A stretch of 64,000 nucleotides of DNA from Coleophoma eucalyptorum. Taxonomy: Eukaryota > Ascomycota > Leotiomycetes > Helotiales > Dermateaceae. Of the stretch, positions 45,101 through 55,729 are shown in pieces. Within the stretch, counting starts at the first letter, position 1. Each line of letters begins with the position of its first letter. The notes under the pieces were generated by a model, which was not told where the DNA came from, searched no databases, and was given only the letters and a program-made list of their open reading frames with translations. The DNA is taken from positions 1,178,001 through 1,242,000 of the forward strand of contig JALRME010000002.1 in assembly GCA_026120035.1 (NCBI GenBank), given 5' to 3'. Both the position numbers and the translations under genes were made by a program.

Positions 45101-45305
45101 AACTCCTAGCCCTCCGCAGCGTAGATGGAAGATGCTCTTCTTGCTCACCGGCCTTCGTCGCATTTGTATTCGTGCCTGTAAAATATTTTCGTGTCCTTTC
45201 TCGTGGCTCAAATAAAGGTTTATCACTTCTTCCGCCTGTGGACGTGCTACGATTGGAATAAGGTTGCTCTCGAGAATTCGCGGTATCGCGTCCTGAATGA
45301 GCCAT
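42177..45305 (-). CDS. Large disordered protein with one C-terminal transmembrane helix, unknown function
   Basis: A single exon of 1042 residues starts at the ATG at 45305. The first ~850 residues are strongly enriched in Ser, Arg, Glu and Pro, with many short phosphorylatable motifs (RRxS, SP, TP). They include NWMNSRTTKKLGLEEAFQ and a helical patch DEKMKQYARDQARVDSLSR, and look disordered. A short coiled segment (ERMSKTLRRTSVSIRDAKRGIEGLEDQVTSI) precedes a His/Cys-rich bit. A single hydrophobic helix follows (WLGLIITILLSWYVSESIM, about residues 870-888), then a Trp-rich, conserved-looking tail of ~155 residues (WSPWDPFFPYAIPSKLDHW). A nuclear-envelope or ER membrane protein with a large cytosolic or nuclear part is a plausible reading. 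I do not recognise a named family. Confidence 0.8.
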   Translation of the reverse strand: MAHSGRDTANSREQPYSNRSTSTGGRSDKPLFEPRERTRKYFTGTNTNATKAGEQEEHLPSTLRRARSSGNWMNSRTTKKLGLEEAFQKTDENASVQRRQTSTVAGRGSIRAENPAARRASYSPGVTPTPPRTLTAAFKMADTEERSASVPIESQRLQRRAIDGSPSPAARVRPSSRGSDEKRFQLLKNSEPLDLRINRGSPLNRRASVAEDDNSTVASSEGSFSGLSLVEDPTDDDFDEKMKQYARDQARVDSLSRTKTGPFSRADVGAKATDSTNRPVKGSTVSSLKHTEPPTKPPRTWGSKAKKLPGYLSKVLSPDSSVELKDQEQPQNIGLAGSSAAADVPIASVEHESMQPTPPSSRPASAQPNFMSSEKSAPWQADLDFTAQSIMMSPQLRLRSSSKIDQIRDREIQDLARSAIASRALEEIRERNSAERSRSNSPEIVRKPSIDKLSNSPAAKRRKSNLATPDVGHEPEYAHEKTILEEEGEAIPGTPITVFTGSSINANNNINNKATSSDRNSERRSSEYVRDQSRDVLRRLSRAASKSPSPLASESNVNQKPKSPSEPAEEKPLKPGPESTLRLEQLSEDPAKRLSSGSVDPEERIAAEAKLFDLDNKSERNSTRGPSPAVSDEEAKIDVTPRPKADPMSLPTPKVTGAFIETPAPTTRGLRRQSRPASPTVKVEEKDGADTKPVANELKSDKKDSELSLRERQPYRNREKRSHSQPAKPRERPPLINTAKPHRVSEDLRRIKLESQVDDSTMDDFDAILLAESKNTDEANDTTTFDAVLDLEHDAKGRLLSDSEKQWRLETLALERMSKTLRRTSVSIRDAKRGIEGLEDQVTSIAIEKPTGSHSHTHCSTCATSSPTYHLSVPVPRLWYRNPSSNRRKLTWLGLIITILLSWYVSESIMCDLYCHPTVSSVNTWSPWDPFFPYAIPSKLDHWTGRKASGLAYEVYKVWTDDKISRPRWAGPAPRPLNLEPVHPIRYDSMAEDRRTAAQESPIAESKDHKSSFWGWDSGTKSQKSQVDDIEESSMFEDEMIW

Positions 45306-45766
45306 CTTCGCGCTCTAAGAGTAATCGTCATGAGCAATGGAAAATCATCATTCAGTGTGTGGGGAAGCGATTGGAGATTGTATGCTAATAATCAGCGACA
45401 GCATATTTCGTGTTGGTGGTGATTTATAAGTCTGCGCGCAAAGGCTCTCGAATTGTTGTCGAAGCCATACTTGGGTAGCGCGTCTTCGATGATTCGATGA
45501 TCCTCGCTTGTGCACTGAACCTGGCTGGCATTTGTGGCTTGTCTGTGTTGCCGACGCATGCGTAATAAGGACTACCGCAGATGTCATGTTGAATATAAGG
45601 AGGCTGTTTGACAAGTATGCAGACTTTATCTCAGGCAATATATGTATGGGAGGCAATGCATTTTGCTCTTGCAGAGTGCCTCTTCTCTGAAAGGCAAGCG
45701 AAAACAATGCTACTAATCTAGGTATGGTCATACAGAATGAGAAACGAAATCTCACATGCCTCGGTC
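45306..45766. other. Intergenic region between two minus-strand genes
   Basis: This is the promoter of the 1042-residue gene and the 3' flank of the Kes1-type gene. No further feature is visible. Confidence 0.6.
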
Positions 45767-47020
45767 TTACTTCAACTCTTCTACGGGAGCTGATTCGGCC
45801 TTCTTCTTGGCCTTTACTGCCTCAGCTTTTTTATTATCAAATCTCCAAATACCCCCAGTCTTATCAGGTTCTGGGTTGAGCTGGATAGCGGGCGCGAGTT
45901 GATTCAGGACTGGATCGCTATCCACACAACTGAAGTATCGTCGCTCCCAGACCCTACCTTCAGCCTTTTCTTGCTGCCTCAACTCACGCTGAGCAACCTC
46001 TATCTTGGTCTTCTCAACACTTGTGTAATCCATATCACCCCTTGCGATACCATCTGCTACCTTGGACCATGCTCTGCGGGACTCCAACGGGTCTTGCTCT
46101 TCGATTGGCGCAACTATCAGTGGTGATGTTGTGGTTGCCTCCGCATCATACTGATCGACAAGAGCTCCATGCTTTGACGAGCCTTCTCTAATTTCGAAGG
46201 TCTTGGTCCATTGGCCCGTAACCGTGTATAAAGTGTCCTTCTCTTTGCCTGTGGGATACATTGTTGCAACAAAACTGTTTTTTTTGCCCGAAAGCCATCC
46301 CTTACCACTGTAGTCTATCTTCGCTGTGAACCCGGAACTACTGGTAATATATGTCTTATCGTTAAGTTCCACAAATGGTGAACCAAATATCAAGCCCTCA
46401 ATGTGAAGATTGGGCAAGGTGATCAGGTAGGTTTCGTCATAAGCGGGAATGCGGAATACAGCATGACCGATCTGCTTGACGTTGATGGTGCGAGAGAAGG
46501 ACGCCTTCTGAGCATTGTAGCCTTCTAAGTAAACTCCATATTGTTCGTTTGAAATGTGGTAGGCGGTTGCAGGAGGATGATGGCTATAAAATGATCAGTC
46601 AAGACTAGGGATTGTATTGGTGGTGAAGCCATACCAGACTTGCTCAGAAATGAGTTCTGTGGTGCCAACTGAATCGACCCACTTCCCAAGAAACAGCTCC
46701 CCAAGGAAAGGGTTTAAAGGCTTCTTCTCATTCCCAAATTTCTCACTTCGGCTGGCATATTGTTGCTTCAGTGTGCTGAGAAACCACTTCAGGACCAGTA
46801 AAGCGCGCTTTTCAGGATCTTTCTCCTTGGCCGGTGCGACAAATAGAGAGGGATGCTCAGCCCAGTAGGATGAGAATTCCGTGAGAGATGTCGATGAGAG
46901 GATAAAAGGGGGCGCAGTCAAGGAAGACAGGTCACCAGAAAAGGAGGCAATGGATTTCAGAAATGCGCTCCACGAGCCTCTATTCTGAGCTGAAATGGCA
47001 GCACCCTCGTTCGAAGACAT
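45767..47020 (-). CDS. KES1: Oxysterol-binding protein of the Kes1/Osh4 type
   Basis: Exons 47020..46635 and 46583..45767 give 400 residues, a stand-alone ORD domain with no PH domain, as in yeast Kes1/Osh4. The N-terminal lid region ([26 protein letters not shown]) is present. The signature loop, rebuilt across the intron, reads [13 protein letters not shown], so the usual Ser of EQVSHHPP is Cys here. KPLNPFLGE, the conserved segment near the phosphoinositide site, is intact. Such proteins exchange sterol for PI4P between ER and Golgi or plasma membrane and restrain Golgi secretion. The C-terminus is Lys/Ala-rich. The frame agrees on both sides of the intron. Confidence 0.94.
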
Positions 47021-47426
47021 CGCGGGGAGATAGTGCCTGCCAGGGGATGTTTGCGCAAACTTGAATGAAAGCTTTTTTCGACCAGATCTGAGATTCCCGT
47101 TCGGGCTGTATATTTGGACTTCTAATTTGATAATACCAAAGGAGGGAGAGTAATTCAAATTACTTGAATGTTCAGTGTTGGTTGAGGAGGGTTGAGCATT
47201 AAATGACGTCTAGGAATCTATTTATCCTGGCGCTAGACTCAGCCTCTCGGATTCGCACACGACCACCGCATCGCATCGACTGTCGCGATTGTACCTGTCA
47301 GCATTTCAAATTTAGGCAAATAGCACCCAAGCATTTGGTTTCTGCAAGCAATGCGCATTTATTTATTTGGACTGTCCGCTCAAACTCCATATACTCTCAC
47401 TAATTTAATTACATGTTTGACGGAAT
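47021..47426. other. Intergenic region between two minus-strand genes
   Basis: This is the promoter of the Kes1-type gene and the 3' end of the aldolase gene. Nothing else is visible. Confidence 0.6.
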
Positions 47427-47814
47427 TTATAGTTGTCCAGCAGTGTTGAAGTCCTTGAGACCCTCGGCAACACGGACAGACATGGTCTTCTCTCCCTCAC
47501 GAACCCAGACACGGGGATCGAAGAACTTCTTGTTTGGCTTGTCCTCTCCATCTGGGTTTCCAACTTGGGTCATGAGGTAGTCCTTCTTCTTGAGAACGTA
47601 GTCTCGGATACCGGTCAAGTAAGCGTATTGAAGATCGGTGTCGAGGTTGACCTTGACAACGCCATAAGAGATGGCCTTTTGGAACTCCTCCTTGCTGGAT
47701 CCAGATCCTCCGTGGAAGACCAAGAAGACTGGCTTGTCCTCCTTAGCTCCAATAGCCTCCTTGACGTAGGCTTGGTGCTTGCCAAGGAGCTCGGGGTGGA
47801 GCTTGACGTTTCCT

Positions 47815-47846
<32 letters not shown>

Positions 47847-48700
47847 AGCGGCAATGGAGAAGTATGGGGAGATTGGGGAAAGAGCCTTGTAGATGGCAAG
47901 GATATCCTCTGGCTGGGTGTAAAGGGAGTTGTTGTCAACATCCTCGTTGTTAACACCATCCTCCTCACCACCAGTGATACCAATTTCCTAGATGCAGGTT
48001 AGTATATATAAACCATCTTTTTTACTTCTTTCTTCTAAGAAATCGCAAGCAGTATCAAGTTACTCACCATCTCAAGCCATTGCTTCATTGGGGCGGCACG
48101 CTTCAAGTACTTGGCAGTGGTCTCAATGTTGTACTCAACCTCCTCCTCGGAGAGATCGATCATGTGGCTAGAGAAGAGAGGCTCGCCGTGAGTCTTAAAG
48201 TACTTCTCATCAGCGTCCATAAGGCCATCCAACCATGGAAGAAGCTTCTTGGCGCAGTGGTCGGTGTGGAGGACAACTGGGATACCGTAGGCTGGAGCAA
48301 TAGCTCTGATGTACTCAGCACCGGCGATACCTCCAGCGATAGAGGCCTCTTGGTTACCGTTGGCGACACCCTGTTTGTTTGGCGCATTAGCATCTGACAG
48401 ATTTCCAGCTCAAAGATTTTGTATACCTTTCCGGCGAAGTAGGCGGCACCACCCTGAGACATTTGCAGGATGATAGGAGCCTTTGCATCGCGAGCAGCTT
48501 CAAGGGAAGCTACAACGGTGGAAGATGAGGTGACGTTCTATAGCAGTCAGTATGAGTCTAGAGGGGTAAAAACATCATTTTCTGAGGCGTACAATAGCTG
48601 GGATAGCAAACTTGTGCTCTTGAGCATAGTTGAAGAGCTTGAGGACATCATCACCAACGATGACACCGGACTTGCGGCTGAGAATATCTTGAACACCCAT
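47427..48700 (-). CDS. FBA1: Class II fructose-bisphosphate aldolase
   Basis: Exons 48700..48593, 48537..48427, 48370..48068 and 47987..47427 give 360 residues, the usual length. The protein starts MGVQDILSRKSGVIVGDD and shows the class II zinc site VVLHTDHCAKKLLPW. A second family segment, DLSEEEVEYN, follows, then the zinc ligand loop IAAGFGNVHGVYKPGN, and the phosphate-binding GGSGSSKEEFQKAI and VKVNLDTDLQYA. The enzyme splits fructose 1,6-bisphosphate into glyceraldehyde 3-phosphate and dihydroxyacetone phosphate in glycolysis and runs backwards in gluconeogenesis. Introns crowd the 5' end and codon use is strongly biased to C-ending codons, both typical of an abundant housekeeping protein. 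Confidence 0.98.
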
Positions 48701-50047
48701 GATTGCGGATTGTAGGTATGAAAGAGTTGATGTTTCTGTTTGCAGAAGAATGGTCAGTGACGTTTGAGGGGGTGGTAGGGCTTTTGTCTGTTGAGGTGGA
48801 GTAGGGTTGAAATTCAGAGAGGAAACGTAGGACCGATAGCAAGGCCGCGTAGTGGGGTGAAAATTGGCGTGAAAAGCGTCATAACTGATGTAGCATGTGG
48901 AATGCGAGTCCTAGCATTGGCTGTGACGTTTCACTTACAGAAAGGATTGGCTTGATTTCAGGATTGCAGTGCTAGCTGTGCAATGAGTGATGGAAGGATG
49001 GGTTGAGGAAGAGTTGTGTTTGTTGGTTGGTAGAGAGACAGATACTTAAGTTTGGTAGACGATTCCTTTGGAGACAAGCGTCATTTGCGGCAGAGGGGAG
49101 GGCAAGAAGGAGGGGTTGTGTCAGCGAGGGGCAGTCGCGCCAGCAAGCACAGAGCTGTGAGCTGTGATTCGCTGGCAGCTTCACTCGCCTTGCTGTTGGT
49201 CGATTGACCGAAAATCGCCGCCGACCGGATTGTTGACAATATCATGAACGACACTGGGCCTATTATTCCACCATTGAGGCTATTCGCAAGGCGAGTAACC
49301 TCGGAAGAAATTGGACATGGACGTAGCCGCATGGTGTTGTTCCTAAACTTTCCAGAGATTGCTGCTCAGCTGGGCTCGAGCCCGGACTGACTGTCCCGAT
49401 GCCGGCTGTCTTGGTGTGGATAGCAGCATTTGTGCTGAAACGTCATGAGATCACGAGCTCTGGCTTGTGGTGTGAGGATTTTGGCCAAAAAGAACCTCGA
49501 TGGCCAGGGATTACATCTGCTGTGCCCTGCAAATATGTTGGGGCAATCAAGTGCACTCAATTGCAAATGCCATTAACTCAGGCCAGAGTTTACTGTCTTT
49601 GCTTATCACCATAGGGATCTTGTACCAGATAACGGCTAGGAACGTATTGCATTCCTTCTATTCTTCTTGACCTGACAGCCGTTGAAAATGACAATCAAAA
49701 CCACGTCTCAGTCACTAAAATCCAGGCAGTCGAAATTTGAGGCCTGCTAACCTGTTTCATGCGTGAGTATTGCCTTCATGATTTAATTCTCTAAGAATTG
49801 GGCTGGAGCGATTGTTGTCTTGGTGTTTCGACGATGGCGTGATGAAGAACTTAGTAAATGGGACTGGTGAATATAACTAGTGAGTTTATGATACTTGCAG
49901 CAAGGCAGTGTCCTAAGTTGACAGTATATCTTAACCTAAACGCTCTGGGTCTACAGCTGTGATAGTGGTTTCTTTCGTATTTTTACATCGGCAGCTTAAA
50001 AGCTAAATATCTGTACAGTATCTCCAAACCTCTGCAATGGCTTACTC
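48701..50047. other. Promoter of the aldolase gene and gene-free spacer
   Basis: The first few hundred bases upstream of 48700 form the FBA1 promoter and leader. The rest, to 50047, has short frames only and no RNA gene or repeat that I can see. Confidence 0.55.
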
Positions 50048-51041
50048 TCATGCCTCTGCGCTGACTTTGATCGATCTTCGGACCACATCTGTTGAGCCTT
50101 TGAGCTTGATTTCTATCTCATACACGCCCACCCTCTTGACTCGATCGCTATCTTCCATCTTCTTCACAAATGAGATCTCCTCAGGTGACAGAACAATCCG
50201 AGCGCCTTCCGGATGCTCGGCCAAGATTTCTTTCATGCTGGCTACAATGTCTGCTGTCGAGACGGAGCCGTAAATGCTTCCATTGGTCGTCAATTTTGGA
50301 GCACCTACAGGTTTTCCTTCAGAAGCCGCAGAGGATACTACAGAGGTAGTAGGTATAGAGGGTGATATTCTTTTTGGCGCAATCTCAGGAACCGCAATCA
50401 GCGGCCGGAAAAATTCAATAAAGGGCGGCAGGAAGTTCGAAACGATGTCTGTTGACTGCTCGGGCTACAGGAAGGAGTCAGTATCCTTACACCAGAATTT
50501 GGATTTATCTCAGGGAGGTCTTACGCTGAGTAAATCAAGCACAGCAGGCGCAGGCTCTTCTGATTCTCGCAATGCCTTCTCAGCTGCAGCCGTTGCTTTC
50601 GCAGACTGCCTTTTAAGAAGAGCTCTAGCTTTCATCTCACTTTCCAGCTCTCCTACGCCACCTTGGTTGAATGATCTGTCTCTTTCCACAATCCGGTCCT
50701 CGCCAATCTCGTGCAATTGCGCTGCGGTGACATACTCCGCAACTTTTCTGGGATAGAAATCGTTGCGCATCAAGCCCGGAGGGATTTGTAATATTGTACC
50801 TATATAGATGTCAGTATATAAGGGTACTAAATTACGACATTGCTTCTATCTAACCCATGCGCCCATATTTAGGTACGTGTTTGAGCAATTTGATTGTGAC
50901 TCTGGATGGTGTTTTGGCTAATTTCTTTTTGCCTCGAATCTGATGGTTTCCTGCCAACGAGAAAGTCTCTCTGAGGCTGCCAGTAATCTGTCTCAGGCAT
51001 GACAGACACTGCGGGCTCCTTGTAACGAGCGGTGATGCCAT
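50048..51041 (-). CDS. MRPL50: Mitochondrial large-subunit ribosomal protein bL9m
   Basis: Exons 51041..50855, 50799..50525 and 50464..50048 give 292 residues. A basic presequence (MASPLVTRSPQCLSCLRQI) leads to the bL9 N-domain, VTIKLLKHVPKYGRMG-TILQIPPGLMRNDFYPRKVAEYVT, where the usual bacterial start VILLKDVxxLGxxGxxVxVxxGYARNFLxPxxxA is recognisable. A long connecting helix follows (ELESEMKARALLKRQSAKATAAAEKA). The C-terminal part, with IYGSVSTADIVASMKE, matches the bL9 C-domain segment FGSVTxxDIxxxL. It binds 23S-like rRNA at the base of the L1 stalk in mitoribosomes. The first intron starts with GTTAGA, an unusual donor. Confidence 0.9.
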
Positions 51042-51817
51042 GATGAGGTTGCTTTCAGGCGTGGTGCCAAAGTCTCATGAAGGACTGGAATTAGGAGAGC
51101 TATCAATTCAAAGCCAGAAAGCTGCGATTTGCCCTGGTTTCTCGGAGATTACTATGTTCCGCTCCGAGGCATATAGAGATACTTCTAAAGTTTCTAATCA
51201 GCCTCACCGCTCCTGGATTGGGTGGTAAGAGTTCGAAGTATGAAGTTTGCCTTGTCAGTATAATGGGTTGTACATGTTCGTCCAGTAAAGGGCAATAAAT
51301 AGCCAAGGCGCCTCATGGGTTGCGAGGCTGAGGCATTTCAGACATTGGTGCAGGGAGGCTACTGGGCCACGTATGAACTGTGCTAAGAGAGTCATGAAAA
51401 CAAAGTCATTGCTCCCTCGTACCGCGGCAGATATGCGTACTTCATCGCGGTGTTTATATATCAGAACATAATGATATCTGAACTCTAAACTTCCAATTGC
51501 ATTCATAAATCTTCTCGCTTCACGTCGCGAAGATAGGAGTCAATCCTCTGAAGTCCGGTATCAGTCGAACTCACTCTCAATAGCTTCAGTTCAGTTCTCT
51601 GCTGCATGAACTTCTACGTCCCAATTCATCCGGTGTGATTCCAAAGCGAGCTTACTCCATCGAACATCCTTGGAGCCACTCCACCTTTGTTCTGCTCTCC
51701 CCCTAAGCACTACAAGCACGACAGCCATTTCGAAATGTTGTCATAGTACCGTATCATGAAGGGTATATATGAGTCGCCTTTCCTCTGCAGTCTCCCATAC
51801 TGTGTCGAATTTCCAGA
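51042..51817. promoter_or_regulatory. Divergent promoter region between bL9m and Ubp16-type genes
   Basis: About 775 bp lie between divergent start codons. The sequence is mixed in composition, and I recognise no specific factor sites. Confidence 0.5.
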
Positions 51818-53845
51818 ATGCCCGAAAAACCGCTCACGGTAGCAACCTACGCAGCCGGTGCGTCCCTTGCGGCTATAACACTGGTCTATGTCTTTGCGCC
51901 GACATTCTTTATCGATGGCGATTCGAGTAACTCGACGAGTTCCAAGAAGAAGGGGGTGGTCGGGCTTGTCAATCCGGCAAATGACTGCTTCATAAACTCT
52001 GTGCTTCAAGCACTTGCCGGCTTAGGAGATCTGCGTCTATATTTGATCCGAGAAACACATCGAAGGAAATTAGATGGACTGAGTGTATATACAGAACTTG
52101 TGGAAGATCCTGCGCGGCAGAACATGGCTCCTTGGAAAATAGAAGGGCTGCAGCGAGGCCTAGTAACACAAGGACTAAAAGAAATACTGGACGCTCTGAA
52201 CGAACGCCCATTGTACAAGAAGACGATTTCAGCATCGGGTTTTGTGGGAGTCCTAGAGACTGCATTCAGGCAACGAATTAGCCGGCAACAACAGGATGCG
52301 CAGGAATTCCTGCAGGTGGTAGCTGAAAGGCTCTGTGACGAATATCACGCTGGGCACAGAGCTCGCGCCCAGGCGAGGAAGGTTGCGGTAGAAGAAGCCA
52401 ATGGGACTGGCCACATTCTGGATGGAGACTTGGTAGACAGGCGACTTTCTGAATTAACTGAGGACACAGGTCTTGTTGCCGCAACAGCCGGATCTTCCGA
52501 AGATACACAGTCCTCGCAAAGCCCTGTCACCCTCACCGTGAATGGATCTGGCACAGTAGGGACACCAGAGAAAGCTGGATCAAAAGTCTCAGATGATGAT
52601 GGGGAAGAAGGATTCCCCTTTGAAGGTCGTTCAGAGTCTCAAATTGAATGTCTGACCTGCGGATTTAAACCAAAGGCTACTGAGATGCCATTCTGTTCCT
52701 TGACTTTGAGCGTCCCTCAAGTCAGCTCAACATCGTTAAACGCATGCTTCGACGGGATGTTCAAGACAGAATACATAGAAGACTTTAAGTGTGAGAAATG
52801 CCGCCTTGTACATGCGCTACAGACGTTTGAACAGGAAGTGGCAAGATCGAATTCAGCGGGATTCAAGCAATCGACTTCTGAAACGATTCAAAAGCTTCAA
52901 TACGCATTAGAACATGACCCAGAGAACCCACCAACAGATGTAACACTACCCGATATAAAATTCGCCCCGAAACGAAAAATTGCGAAGCATGTTCGACTCA
53001 CGAAGTTTCCAAAAGTCATGGCCATCCATCTATCAAGGTCTATCTTCGATGCAAGTCGATCATCAATGAAGAACACGGCCAAGGTTGCTTTCCCTGAACG
53101 TCTTCCTCTAGGCGGGCTTATGTATCAGAGGAAATACAAGCTTCTTAGTGTTGTCTGTCATAAGGGAAGCCATCACAGTGGCCATTATGAATCGTTCCGC
53201 AGGCAGAATATGTATCCTCCCTATTCAACACCTAACACATTCAATCCGGCTGGTGTATACAGCAAAACTCCGACACCACTGCCGTCCCAAATATCCACGC
53301 CAAAGATAGGAGCTGTGCAGAGATCAGAAGATGTGAGCACACTCTCATCAAGTCCTGAGGTACTCTCACCAACATCATTTTCTTCTTGTACCTCATTACC
53401 ATACCCAAATGACCGCCCATCAGGAGAATCTTCACGTAATGGCCGCCATAATTCTACCTCGACTTATACATCTACATCAACTCCAAGATCAACCAGACCC
53501 CCAAAATCCACGCCAAGTCCAACCTCAGCTCCTCGTCGAGAATCTGATACTGCCAGTTTACGATCAGTTGCTCGATCTGCACGAGAAACAATTTCTTCTA
53601 AGATGCCAAATCCGCTGTCTAGATCGAACGGTCCAAAAAATGGCGGTTCATCGTCCCAGGTACCGGCATCTCGGACATCAATAAGCGATACTGTACGCAG
53701 CAAACGAAAAAAGAAGACGAGTGATAGATGGTGGAGGATTAGTGATGAAAAAATCAAGGAGAGCAAGACAAGCGACGTTCTAGGCATGCAGAAAGAAGTC
53801 TATATGCTTTTCTATGAATTGGAGAAAGGGGTAGATGATGTGTAG
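51818..53845 (+). CDS. UBP16: Membrane-anchored ubiquitin-specific protease, Ubp16 type
   Basis: A single exon of 675 residues. An N-terminal hydrophobic helix (ATYAAGASLAAITLVYVFAPTFF, residues 9-31) is a membrane anchor, as in yeast Ubp16, which sits in the mitochondrial outer membrane. The Cys box GLVNPANDCFINSVLQAL places the catalytic Cys at 57; the common GNTC is ANDC here. QQQDAQEFLQVV is the conserved second USP segment. CLTCG and CEKCR supply the zinc-binding CxxC pairs. The His box is KGSHHSGHYESF (~450-460), interrupted by a Ser/Pro-rich insert of ~170 residues before WWRISDEKI and EVYMLFYE close the fold. The catalytic triad therefore appears complete. It removes ubiquitin from membrane-surface substrates. 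Confidence 0.93.
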   Translation: MPEKPLTVATYAAGASLAAITLVYVFAPTFFIDGDSSNSTSSKKKGVVGLVNPANDCFINSVLQALAGLGDLRLYLIRETHRRKLDGLSVYTELVEDPARQNMAPWKIEGLQRGLVTQGLKEILDALNERPLYKKTISASGFVGVLETAFRQRISRQQQDAQEFLQVVAERLCDEYHAGHRARAQARKVAVEEANGTGHILDGDLVDRRLSELTEDTGLVAATAGSSEDTQSSQSPVTLTVNGSGTVGTPEKAGSKVSDDDGEEGFPFEGRSESQIECLTCGFKPKATEMPFCSLTLSVPQVSSTSLNACFDGMFKTEYIEDFKCEKCRLVHALQTFEQEVARSNSAGFKQSTSETIQKLQYALEHDPENPPTDVTLPDIKFAPKRKIAKHVRLTKFPKVMAIHLSRSIFDASRSSMKNTAKVAFPERLPLGGLMYQRKYKLLSVVCHKGSHHSGHYESFRRQNMYPPYSTPNTFNPAGVYSKTPTPLPSQISTPKIGAVQRSEDVSTLSSSPEVLSPTSFSSCTSLPYPNDRPSGESSRNGRHNSTSTYTSTSTPRSTRPPKSTPSPTSAPRRESDTASLRSVARSARETISSKMPNPLSRSNGPKNGGSSSQVPASRTSISDTVRSKRKKKTSDRWWRISDEKIKESKTSDVLGMQKEVYMLFYELEKGVDDV

Positions 53846-54220
53846 ATTTCTCTTCTTAGCATAATCTTGGCTGTCAACAGCAAGGATGCCATGCATTTGT
53901 CTGATATAAATGGTTCTGCATATGAGGGATATGGGGGGGGTTCTTTCGACTTCCAGTAAATTAGATTCTGTATCAATCAAGACGGTGCCCTTAAAGAAAT
54001 GGCATTTATTCAAACAGATATTCAGGATCATTTGTGTGACAGATTTCACGACACTCAATAAATTTGGTTTGATTTCATCATTATCGCTTTGGCAAATGCT
54101 CACCATGATGTCTAGATTATCCTATACTAAGATAGTGACACCTAGCCTAATGCAGAAATAAAAACACGCTACTCTACATGGTTCCTCCAGGATGTCTTTA
54201 GATTTAGATGTGCAAATGCT
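53846..54220. other. Intergenic region, convergent 3' flanks
   Basis: This is an A/T-rich spacer with one run of eight Gs (53932-53939). Nothing else is visible. Confidence 0.6.
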
Positions 54221-55379
54221 TCACCACAAGAATCCTCGACAGTTCTTCGAGCCACAGAGGCATTTTGTCATATCCTTCTTCTTGCTTGGATCATGAGAGT
54301 CCTCCACCAGATCAGTAGTCTCACCATCCACATAATCAAACGTCAACTCTGTCCCCGCAGGAATGTCTTCAATAGCAAAGAGTGCCAGGTCGTGGATATG
54401 CTTATCAGCATGATCACCAACCCTAGCAAAGCTGCGGAGGTTGGGTTCACACGAATGATTGATAAAGCGTGTCGGGCCTGAGAAGAATTCGCCGTCTACC
54501 TCGAAGGGCGGTCCTGCAAGTCTTGGATCCATGCTTGTTGGGTCGGAGAATTTGTCTAGGGCAAAGAGATAGACGTCTTTGCGTTGTGCGACTTCCGAAT
54601 CTTCGCGCCGCAAGTTGGCTTCTTCTGATGAGATAATCTCGCCAACGTACTTGTCAATGTACTGCCCCTGTCTTATGTCGACTGATGATCGGACACCTGG
54701 TGTTGTCAGCTGGTATTTCTTGACCTTCGAGCTCTAGAACTTACCCCATCCACGTCCATCATCTGTCCTGAAAATTTGCAATGGTACCTTTCGTCCCCTC
54801 TCCACGACACGATTACTGCAATTTGGGCTGCAAGCACAACTTGCATGACATTCATAGATCGGATCTCTCGAGCCGAGCACAGATCTTCTCAGACACTCCT
54901 GCTTCTCTCCCGTAGAATGATAAACGTAGACTTTACTTCCAGGCAGTGTGTTCTCATCAATATCCATATCCTGAAGGCAATGACAACCTAATCTTTCGCA
55001 GTCTCTGTCACTTTTGCATTCACATCCGGTGCGGAATGCATCTTCAGCAGCCTCGACACCTTCTCGTAATACAGATCGCTCAATAAATTTGAAATTTCCC
55101 GGCAGCACCGTTTTGTCGACATTGTTAATGATGGCTATTGGAAACTGTTTATGCGTACTGAATTGACGTATCTGACACCAATGGCACCTTTCTTTCTCGT
55201 CTTCTCGTCCCTGACATGGTTAGCGACTGTCCTATAAAATAAAATTTCTGGTTGAATGAAGGAAACCCATATCAATTTGAGCCAGAGCTAATTTTTTGCG
55301 GTACGGCTATATTATATGAGTGTATATAAAGGCTTACCGGTGTATCGCCATGGTAGTCGAAGTGCCGCTGGTACAACAT
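54221..55379 (-). CDS. Histone H3 lysine 9 methyltransferase, DIM-5/Clr4 type
   Basis: Exons 55379..55338, 55210..54745 and 54696..54221 give 327 residues, close to Neurospora DIM-5. After CHWCQIRQF comes the pre-SET zinc cluster (GCECKSDRDCERLGCHCLQD and ECHASCACSPNCSNRVVERG). The SET domain follows with GWGVRS, KYVGEIISSEEAN, DVYLFALDKF, the S-adenosylmethionine and catalytic core RFINHSCEPN, then HDLALFAIEDIPAGTELTFDY. The post-SET motif KCLCGSKNCRGFLW ends the protein. There is no chromodomain, as in DIM-5 and unlike Clr4. The enzyme trimethylates H3K9 to set up heterochromatin and, in Neurospora, DNA methylation of repeats mutated by RIP. The 14-codon first exon is inferred from phase and splice signals. 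Confidence 0.95.
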
Positions 55380-55729
55380 ACTGAGCTCATAGCATAGATA
55401 GCATGAGGTACTGCAGATGAGGCTGAAATTTAGTTTCTAAGGTCGGCAACTCAGATTTAGATTGTATTTTATAAATCGAAAATGCTCTCTTTGGTCCTCG
55501 ACACGCTTCTGCAAAAGTTTCCTAAGTAATCAGTACATTGTTTGAAAGTCTGATGTTGTAGGCGCGTGAAGATTGTTCAAGATGCAAACAAATATACGCG
55601 AGGCTGATACAAGGCTGAGATTTTTCTTTCAGCCTTGCATCGGTTATCTAAAAAGTTCGAGGAGAAAAATACACTCGATCGGTGCAACCCGTCGATCGTG
55701 AAGTCAGTTCTGCACAATTCCAGACAACG
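55380..55729. promoter_or_regulatory. Short divergent promoter between DIM-5-type and Rrp1 genes
   Basis: Only 350 bp separate the two start codons, so the genes share a bidirectional control region. No specific motif was recognised. Confidence 0.55.

Noticed and set aside
47433..48002. 189-codon + strand frame
   Set aside because: It is antisense to fructose-bisphosphate aldolase exon 4, whose strong codon bias leaves the opposite frame open.
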